From Deltaproteobacteria bacterium (GTDB taxonomy: Bacteria; Myxococcota_A; Polyangia; JACPQR01), in NCBI GenBank assembly GCA_016190375.1, contig JACPQR010000038.1:1-55990 (forward strand): a DNA stretch of 55,990 bases, written 5' to 3'. The notes under the pieces are model-generated. The model had not been told where the DNA came from. It saw only the letters and a program-made list of their open reading frames with translations, and ran no database searches. Each line of letters opens with the position of its first letter. The stretch's first letter is position 1. This document shows, one piece after another, positions 50,293 through 55,990 of this stretch. The position numbers were made by a program, and so were the translations under genes.

Positions 50293-52049
50293 GGTTGCCA
50301 CAAGAGGAGACGGGTCGTGCCCCGGGGGACGTCGAAGATCACGGCTTCACCCATCGAGTCGGACCAGCCGACGCGCACGCGCCCGTCCGGCAGGATCGCG
50401 GTCCACGCAAGGTCCGGGGTACCGCGGCCGGCGGTGTCCGTGAAGCGGCTCCGGAACACGTCCTCTCCGACCGGGAAGGACGTCGTGCGCCCGGCGGCGG
50501 CGGCCTCCATGGCATCCTGGGCGGCATCGCGGACGACGGGATCGGGATCCGCCTCGGCCGCGATCTCGAGGCTCGCGAGCGCGGCGCGCGGGGCGAGCAT
50601 CCCGATCGCGCGAGCCGCGTTGGCGCGGACGAGCGCCTCCGGATCGGCGTCGAGGCGCGAGCGCAGCGAGGCGACGGCTCGCGGGTTGCCGAGGCGGCCC
50701 ACCGCGAGGGCGGCGTTGGCACGAACGAGCGCGTCCGGGTCGGAGAGCCTGGCGGCGACCAGCGGCTCGAGGCGCCGATCGCCCAGCGCGCCGGCAGTGG
50801 CGACGGCGTCGATCGCGACGGCGCCGCTCTCGCGCGCCAGCGCAGCCATCACGACGGGGACCGATGCTGGCTCGGGACGGTCGCCCAGGGCGCTGATGAT
50901 GGCGGCCCGGACCGACGGATCCGCCTCGAATGGGTATCGCGACCTCAGGGGGTCCTGCTCACCGAGCCGACCGAGCGCCAGGGCGGCCTCTCGGCGCAGC
51001 CCGATCTCCGAGGGGTTCCCGAGCGCGGCCGTCAGCGCTTCGACCGCCGATCTGCCCGCGTCCTCGGCCGCTCCGAGCGCGAAGACGCAGTCGCGCGCGT
51101 CGATGCCACCTGTCCGCCTCATCGCGGCCGAGCAGGTGTCGACGAGCACACGAGAGGGCAGGCCAGCGCCCATCGCGCGCCGAGGGTGCGCGATGAGGGC
51201 GAGGGCTCGCAGGGCCTCGCGACGCGATGGGCCGGCTGCCGTTGCCAGTGATTCGAGCTGCCGGACGGCGTGTCGATCCGCCCGCGACGCCAGCTCGGAG
51301 ATCGGGCGCCCCGGCCCGAGCCCGGCCTCGCGGGCACGCGGCTCGAGAAGCTCGAGTGCGTCGAGCGCGGCAGCTCTCGTGCTGGGGTCGGGGTCGCTCT
51401 GAGCGACGGATGCGAGGGCCTTGCGAGCCCGAGGATCGCCCACGAGACCGAGCGCGGCCGCCGCCGCCGTGCGGCGATCGGGGGACGCCGCCGAGAGGAC
51501 CGAGATCAGCGCCGGAACGGCCCGCTCGTCGCCCAGCTCGCCGAGGCCGAACGCTGCGCCAGGGCCGGCCTGTCCGTCCGCCAGGAGCGCGACGAGCCTT
51601 GGCAGGGCGGCCGAGCCGATTCGAGCCAGGGCGCTCGCGGCGGCTCGTGCCAGGCGCTCGTCCGATAGCAGCGCGGCGAGCGGGGCGATCGCGCGCGCGT
51701 CGCCGACCCGGCCCAGCGCACGGACGGCCTCCGGCCTCGCCGGATCTCCGGTGCGCGAGAGCATCTCGAGCAGCACGGGAATCGCGCCGGGGTCTCTGAG
51801 CACTCCCAGCGACGTCAACATGGCGCGGCGGGCCTCGAGGTTGCCCTCGACGCGGACGCGGGTCGCCAGCGCCTCGAGGCTCTCCTGGTCGCCGCGGCGC
51901 CCGAGCTCCTCGGCCGCGTTCCGCCTGGTGGTCGGGTCGGCATCCGAGAGCTGTCTGATGAGCAGGCCACGCCCGAAGCGAGCCATCAGGCCCTCCGCGC
52001 CGCACGGGGTTGCGAGGGAGACGACGAGGAGGGCCGCGGCGAGCCGCAC
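50289..52049 (-). CDS. HEAT-repeat protein, exported
   Basis: A 586-residue protein. Signal sequence: VRLAAALLVVSLATPCGAEG. From residue 35 to about 520 it is nearly all HEAT-type helical repeats (for example NAAEELGRRGDQESLEAL, PEAVRALGRVGDARAIAPLAALL, AAAALGLVGDPRARKALASV, RANAALAVGRLGNPRAVASL). There are roughly a dozen or more copies, each with GxxGDxRAxxxL. A short C-terminal beta segment (TPDLAWTAILPDGRVRVGWSD) follows. HEAT repeats form a curved solenoid for protein contacts. The GTG at 52049 is chosen for the signal; an upstream ATG at 52088 is possible. It heads the operon HEAT-lipoprotein-poly-Arg-xseB-PilZ, and probably acts in the periplasm as a scaffold. Confidence 0.85.
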   Translation of the reverse strand: MRLAAALLVVSLATPCGAEGLMARFGRGLLIRQLSDADPTTRRNAAEELGRRGDQESLEALATRVRVEGNLEARRAMLTSLGVLRDPGAIPVLLEMLSRTGDPARPEAVRALGRVGDARAIAPLAALLSDERLARAAASALARIGSAALPRLVALLADGQAGPGAAFGLGELGDERAVPALISVLSAASPDRRTAAAAALGLVGDPRARKALASVAQSDPDPSTRAAALDALELLEPRAREAGLGPGRPISELASRADRHAVRQLESLATAAGPSRREALRALALIAHPRRAMGAGLPSRVLVDTCSAAMRRTGGIDARDCVFALGAAEDAGRSAVEALTAALGNPSEIGLRREAALALGRLGEQDPLRSRYPFEADPSVRAAIISALGDRPEPASVPVVMAALARESGAVAIDAVATAGALGDRRLEPLVAARLSDPDALVRANAALAVGRLGNPRAVASLRSRLDADPEALVRANAARAIGMLAPRAALASLEIAAEADPDPVVRDAAQDAMEAAAAGRTTSFPVGEDVFRSRFTDTAGRGTPDLAWTAILPDGRVRVGWSDSMGEAVIFDVPRGTTRLLLWQP

Positions 52050-52095
52050 GGTCCTCAGAGTAGCAGGGTCCGCCGACTCGGTGTACAAGCCCCGC

Positions 52096-53802
52096 GTGCC
52101 GCGGATTGCAGCCGTGACGATCGCGCTCTGCGTCGCTTGCGGCAGCCAGCGCGCGCCGGGGCGTGCGGACGGGGCCGGGCCTCGAGCCGAGGATGCCGCG
52201 CCCCGCGGGGCCGCGACCGCCGACCGCGCGCGAAGCGATGCCGGGGACGCCGCGCCAGGCGAGCCGGATGCCGGGGACGCCGCACCAGGCGAGCCGGGTG
52301 CCGGCGACGGAGGCGTGGACGCCGGGGCTCCGGACGCGGACAGCGAGATCGCTGCTGCGGACGGGGGTGTGCCCGCGTACGTGGAGGTCGAGGGCGACCT
52401 GGCGCTGTTCCCGCTGCACGCGGTGGCGACGAGCCTGGAGGTGAAGATCTATTCCTCGCCTCGTTCCATGGCGAGCCGCGTCGGCTACCTGAGGAACGGG
52501 GCGCGGATGCGCGTGGGCCCGCCGATCCGCGGTGGAGGGTGCGGTGGCGCCTGGCACGAGCTTCCGACCGGCGGTTTCGTCTGCGCGAGGGACGGTCTCG
52601 AGGTCCGCTCCGGGCCCGTAGCGCGCCCCAGCGCGCCGCCGCCGCCGTGCATGTCGTGCCCGCTGCCGTACGAGTACGGCTTCACGCGGCTCGCGAGCAC
52701 TCCCATGCTCGCTCGCTTGCCCGACCTCGACGAGACGCGCGTCATCGACGAGATCATCGCCGACCGCGAGCGCGCCTCCGGGACGGCGCCCACGAAGCAG
52801 GCCGGCCGACAGCCAAGCGACGCGCAGGCGACGTCGACGTCGGACGGTGGTGAAGCCGCTCCGCCGACGGCGGCTCCTCCTGATGGCGGAGGGCAGCCGG
52901 CCCCTCTGCCCGCGCCGCCCGCGCAGCCGACCGACGTGCCGTCGGAGGTCGACGCGACCGAAGGACCTCCGTCGGCCGCGGAGCAGCGCCGAGCGCCGTC
53001 GGTCTCGACGTGGCTCGAGCGTGGGTTCTTCGTGAGCATCAACAGGTTGATCGGCGCGAAGAACCGGCGCCTGTACTTCAAGACCGTCTACGGACGCTAC
53101 GTACCCGAGAACCGCGTGTTTCGCTTCACCGGGTTCAGCCCCTTTCAGGGAGTGAGGGTGGACGCGGGGCACCCGCTCCCGATCTACTTCGTCAAGTCGC
53201 CTCGCGCGTTCCTCGACCCGGCGCCGGGGACGCGCGGGCTCGAGCGCGTGCGCGCCGACAGGCTGACCCTTCTGGACGTCACCGGCAGGGAAGGAAGGGC
53301 GTACCGCCTTGCGAGCGGCCACCTCGTCGAGCGGAGCTGGGTCGCGCGGATCGACAGGACGCCGCCCCCGCCGGACCTCGTTCCCGGCGAGAAGTGGATC
53401 GACGTCGACCTGTCGGAGCAGACGCTCGTGGCGTACCAGGGCGACACGCCGATCCTCGCGACGATGGTCTCGACCGGCAAGGAAGGGTTCGACACGCCGA
53501 GCGGCGACTTCAGGATCAAGTCGAAGCACGTCGCGACCACGATGGACGGAAACACGGCGACCGACGGCCCCTACTCGATCGAGGACGTGCCGTGGACCAT
53601 GTACTTCCACCGGAGCTACGCGCTGCACGGCGCGTTCTGGCACCGGCAGTACGGCATCGCGCGCAGCCATGGCTGCGTGAACCTCAGCCCCAACGACGCG
53701 CGGTTCCTCTTCGACTGGACGCAGCCGGCCTTGCCGCCCGGGTGGCACGGCGTGTTCGCGACCCGCGAGAACCCCGGGACGCGGGTGATCGTCCACGAGT
53801 GA
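52096..53802 (+). CDS. L,D-transpeptidase (YkuD) lipoprotein
   Basis: A 568-residue lipoprotein. The GTG at 52096 (or 52081) starts VPRIAAVTIALCVAC, with a lipobox Cys. A long Ala/Gly/Asp-rich linker (DAGDAAPGEPDAGDAAPGEP) leads to an SH3-like segment with Cys near residues 105-170 (VKIYSSPRSMASRVGYLRNGARMRV) and a Pro-rich linker. The C-terminal YkuD domain begins near residue 432: WIDVDLSEQTLVAYQGDTPILATMVSTGKEGFDTPSGDFRI, then MYFHRSYALHGAFW and the active-site SHGCVNLSPNDARFLFDW. The HGC Cys attacks meso-diaminopimelate-containing stems to form 3-3 cross-links or attach proteins to peptidoglycan. It is divergent from the HEAT-repeat gene across 46 bases. Confidence 0.92.
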   Translation: MPRIAAVTIALCVACGSQRAPGRADGAGPRAEDAAPRGAATADRARSDAGDAAPGEPDAGDAAPGEPGAGDGGVDAGAPDADSEIAAADGGVPAYVEVEGDLALFPLHAVATSLEVKIYSSPRSMASRVGYLRNGARMRVGPPIRGGGCGGAWHELPTGGFVCARDGLEVRSGPVARPSAPPPPCMSCPLPYEYGFTRLASTPMLARLPDLDETRVIDEIIADRERASGTAPTKQAGRQPSDAQATSTSDGGEAAPPTAAPPDGGGQPAPLPAPPAQPTDVPSEVDATEGPPSAAEQRRAPSVSTWLERGFFVSINRLIGAKNRRLYFKTVYGRYVPENRVFRFTGFSPFQGVRVDAGHPLPIYFVKSPRAFLDPAPGTRGLERVRADRLTLLDVTGREGRAYRLASGHLVERSWVARIDRTPPPPDLVPGEKWIDVDLSEQTLVAYQGDTPILATMVSTGKEGFDTPSGDFRIKSKHVATTMDGNTATDGPYSIEDVPWTMYFHRSYALHGAFWHRQYGIARSHGCVNLSPNDARFLFDWTQPALPPGWHGVFATRENPGTRVIVHE

Positions 53803-53848
53803 CCGGCTCGCCAGGTGCGAGCCACCTGGTATGCTGCGGGCTCGTTCG

Positions 53849-54628
53849 ATGGAACGACTGCTGGCGAGGCTGGAGCGGCGCCTGGGGCGCTGGGCGATCC
53901 CCAACCTGACCTGGTACCTGGTCGGGTTGGGCGCGCTCGTCTTCGCGCTCGACTACGCCAAGCCCGGGTTCACACAGATCCTGCTCCTGGATCCGGCGCT
54001 GGTCCTCGAGGGACAGGTGTGGCGGCTGGTGACTTACCTCTTCATCCCCCCGCCCACGAGCGCGATCTTCATCTTGTTCGCGCTCTACTTCACGTGGCTC
54101 TTCGGGACGAGCCTCGAGGCGGAGTGGGGAGCCTTCAAGTACAACGTCTTCTACCTGGTCGGGATGCTCGGGACGACGGCGTCCGCGTTCATCCTCGGGA
54201 CGAGCGTCTCGAACATGTACCTGAACATGACGATCTTCCTCGCGTTCGCGACGCTGTTCCCGGACTTCGAGATCGTCCTCTTCTTCCTGATCCCGGTGAA
54301 GGTGAAGTGGCTCGCGTGGCTCTCGGTCGCTGGACTGGCGATGGTCGTCGTCTTCGGCGGCTTCGCCGAGCGGGTCGCGACGATCGTCGCGGTCGCGAAC
54401 TACCTGCTCTTCTTCCAGGGCGTGATCCGGCAGTCGCTTCGCCGCGGAGCGGTCCGCGTGAGCCGCGCCGGCCAGCGCTCGCGATACCAGCCGCCGGAGC
54501 GGACCGCCCGGACCTGCGCCATCTGCGGCAAGAGCGATCGGGATCCGGACGTGGACATCAGGGTCTGTAGCTGCGACAAGTGCGGCCGGCCCACCGAGCT
54601 GTGCCTCGAGCACGCTCGGAATCACTGA
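53849..54628 (+). CDS. Rhomboid-like membrane protein without catalytic Ser/His, with C-terminal zinc ribbon
   Basis: A 259-residue polytopic membrane protein (about six segments). The opening NLTWYLVGLGALVFALDYAKPGF, GQVWRLVTYLFIPPPTSAIFILFALYFTWLFGTSLEAEWGAFKYNVFYLVG matches rhomboid-fold proteins (WRxxTxxF and the FGxxLExxxG helix). The catalytic GxSG is absent (NMTIFLAFATLF stands in that place), and so is the His dyad, as in derlin-like or pseudo-rhomboid proteins. The C terminus has four or more Cys arranged CAICGKSDRDPDVDIRVCSCDKCGRP, a zinc-ribbon or RING-like knuckle. An ATG at 53831 is an alternative start; no strong ribosome site separates the two. It may recruit membrane proteins. 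Confidence 0.75.
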   Translation: MERLLARLERRLGRWAIPNLTWYLVGLGALVFALDYAKPGFTQILLLDPALVLEGQVWRLVTYLFIPPPTSAIFILFALYFTWLFGTSLEAEWGAFKYNVFYLVGMLGTTASAFILGTSVSNMYLNMTIFLAFATLFPDFEIVLFFLIPVKVKWLAWLSVAGLAMVVVFGGFAERVATIVAVANYLLFFQGVIRQSLRRGAVRVSRAGQRSRYQPPERTARTCAICGKSDRDPDVDIRVCSCDKCGRPTELCLEHARNH

Positions 54629-54637
54629 ATCGAAGAC

Positions 54638-55867
54638 CTAGGCCGCCTTCCGGTACTTCGGTGGAAGCACGTCGGCGCGCGCGAGGAAGCGGGCCATCGC
54701 GCGCAGGTACAGGCCGCGATCGAAGTGGAGGAGGTGGTTGCCCGGGAAGTAGTAGGCCCGAGGCCTCTGCCAGTGCTCCCAGAGGAGGCGCGCCTGGGAG
54801 GGCGGGGCCATGCGATCTCCCGCTCCGGCGATGACCATGAGCCGCTCCTTCGGCAGGGCCGGCTCGTAGGAGAGGGCGTGGTGCACGGCCAGGAGGCGCC
54901 GCGCCCAGGCGACGGTCTTGCCCTGCCTGCGGAGGGCGAGGCGGATGACCTCGGCGAGCGGGTGCCAGTCCATGAGGAGATCGACCATGCTGACGACCGG
55001 CACGTTCGGGATCGCGAACGCGAGCGACGGCTCGATCGACGCGAGGAGCGCCGTCAGGTAGCCGCCGAGGCTCACGCCGGTGACGCCGATCTCGGGGACG
55101 CCGCGCTCGCGCAGGTGCCGGATCAGCACGCGCACGTCGGAGACGGTGTGCGCGACGGCCTCGTTGGTCTGGTCGATGTGAGGCGAGACGAAGCCGTGGC
55201 CGCTGAAGAGGGCTCCTCGCATCCTGCGCGCGCCGTGGAACGGAAGCGTCGGGAGGACGACGTCCAGACCGATCCGGTACAGCCACGGCACCTCGAACAC
55301 GAAGGCGTTTGCCCAGTAGGGGCTGGCCCAGAAGCCGTGGAGCGCGATGACCGTCGGGCGCGGGCGGTCCGCGTGAAAGAAGTGGCGGGCGTGGCTCCTG
55401 CGGTTGTCGGCATGCCCGAGGTAGGCGGAGCGGGTGGCGGGGTTGACCGGCTCGAATGCGCCCTCGAAGACGATGTCCTCGCACATCGCGCGGCGCGGCG
55501 CGTACAGGACGCGGGCCGTGCGGCGATGGACGGGCACGCGCGCGGGATCGAGGAAGAAGCTCGAGGGGTCGCGGAGGAACCGATCCTGTGCATAGAACGC
55601 GAACCGATCGATCTGGCGGGCCAGGTCCCTTCTTCTCGCGAACGGCGCGAAGAGCGCGAGGAGAGCCGTCGCCGACGCGGTGCAGATCGCGCGGTCGAGG
55701 ATGGCGGAGCCGAGGACCTCGAGCCGCTGTGCGCCACTGAGCTCGAAGCGCTCGCTGCGGCGGGCGAAGTCCTCGGGCAGGGCGTCCCACCAGGGACCGT
55801 CTCCGGGACGCATCGCCGGCTCGCCCAATGGACGGAGGGAGCGCCCCCAGTCCTCGGCGCCGTGCAC
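54638..55867 (-). CDS. Alpha/beta-hydrolase of unknown substrate
   Basis: A 409-residue cytoplasmic protein. The hydrolase fold runs from about residue 165 (TVIALHGFWASPYWANAF, the oxyanion strand), with the nucleophile elbow IGVTGVSLGGYLTALLA (GVSLGG), an acidic residue in VIAGAGDRMAPPSQARLL and a catalytic His in FPGNHLLHFDRGLYL. The N-terminal 160 residues are helical and Arg-rich, without a recognised domain. Related proteins in Myxococcota are long, single-domain hydrolases of the peptidase-S9/DUF3089-like kind. The start could be 55867 or the internal Met at 55813 (MRPGDGPWW). It converges with the rhomboid-like gene across 9 bases. Confidence 0.82.
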   Translation of the reverse strand: MHGAEDWGRSLRPLGEPAMRPGDGPWWDALPEDFARRSERFELSGAQRLEVLGSAILDRAICTASATALLALFAPFARRRDLARQIDRFAFYAQDRFLRDPSSFFLDPARVPVHRRTARVLYAPRRAMCEDIVFEGAFEPVNPATRSAYLGHADNRRSHARHFFHADRPRPTVIALHGFWASPYWANAFVFEVPWLYRIGLDVVLPTLPFHGARRMRGALFSGHGFVSPHIDQTNEAVAHTVSDVRVLIRHLRERGVPEIGVTGVSLGGYLTALLASIEPSLAFAIPNVPVVSMVDLLMDWHPLAEVIRLALRRQGKTVAWARRLLAVHHALSYEPALPKERLMVIAGAGDRMAPPSQARLLWEHWQRPRAYYFPGNHLLHFDRGLYLRAMARFLARADVLPPKYRKAA

Positions 55868-55955
55868 GCGCTAGACCGTATCACGCCGACGGGTGCGTTG
55901 CACGGTCCCGGGTTTTGCGCCGCCGCCCCAGACCATCGCAGGCTTGAATCCGGAA

Positions 55956-55990
55956 CAGGCAACAGGCGACTGGCAACAGGCAACTGGCAA
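55956..55990 (+). repeat. 7-bp tandem repeat C(A/T)GGC(A/G)A at the window end
   Basis: The last 35 bases are exactly five 7-base units: CAGGCAA, CAGGCGA, CTGGCAA, CAGGCAA, CTGGCAA. The array reaches the window edge and may continue. Confidence 0.8.

Noticed and set aside
55684..55698. CAGATCGCGCGGTCG resembling the REP-like right end
   Set aside because: It lies within a coding gene and lacks the GTGCGTGTCCCC partner; chance similarity is likely in GC-rich DNA.

Overview
The window reads as GC-rich chromosome from a member of the Myxococcota (Polyangia/Sandaracinaceae-like) or a close deltaproteobacterial relative. The grounds are the very high G+C in third codon positions, many Cys-rich exported lipoproteins, a Hanks-type Ser/Thr kinase, a matrixin protease ending in a MYXO-CTERM-like tail, a PilZ-type protein of the myxobacterial kind, FadL-like outer-membrane proteins, and several head-to-tail genes overlapping by 4 bases (ATGA/GTGA). 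No rRNA, tRNA or CRISPR array was recognised. Function assignments come from reading motifs; no database search was run.

Layout. 1-1181: end of a Cys-rich protein and a small toxin-antitoxin pair. 1225-2625: asnS. 2779-2905: REP-like repeats. 2897-8898: minus-strand secreted proteins (a 13-residue-repeat lipoprotein, a Cys-rich lipoprotein, two overlapping FadL-like porins and a small protein). 9053-11272: FG-GAP lipoprotein. 11281-11453: more REP-like repeats. 11456-12907: processive family-2 glycosyltransferase. 13142-17443: gltX, CPBP protease and Ser/Thr kinase in one minus-strand operon. 17514-20397: three or four secreted proteins, including the matrixin.

20502-31760 is the most unusual region. 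Seven genes on the minus strand (glgA; ATP-grasp; S51-peptidase-like; enterochelin-esterase-like; ATP-grasp; a second esterase; GCS2 amidoligase fused to CBS domains) are followed by a divergent pair of further ATP-grasp ligases. This gives five carboxylate-amine ligases, two GxSxG hydrolases, one S51-fold protein whose nucleophile appears to be missing, and a glycogen synthase. The set predicts synthesis and turnover of an amide-linked peptide-like metabolite or polymer, possibly tied to alpha-glucan. A gap in the operon holds the 3' tail of a lost esterase paralogue.

32186-38042 is an accessory island, partly of lower G+C, with proteins that look like phage virion or tail components, two paralogous Cys-rich lipoproteins and a zinc metallopeptidase. 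It contains a clear tandem duplication of about 850 bp that created a 64-residue chimeric ORF. 38212-55867 returns to chromosomal genes: an N-formylglutamate-amidohydrolase-like enzyme, an OmpA protein with a long acidic repeat, secreted and outer-membrane proteins, an alkaline-phosphatase-superfamily (sulfatase-like) lipoprotein, a five-gene operon (HEAT-repeat protein, lipoprotein, poly-Arg outer-membrane protein, xseB, PilZ protein), an L,D-transpeptidase, a rhomboid-like protein with a zinc ribbon, and an alpha/beta hydrolase. The window ends in a 7-bp tandem repeat.
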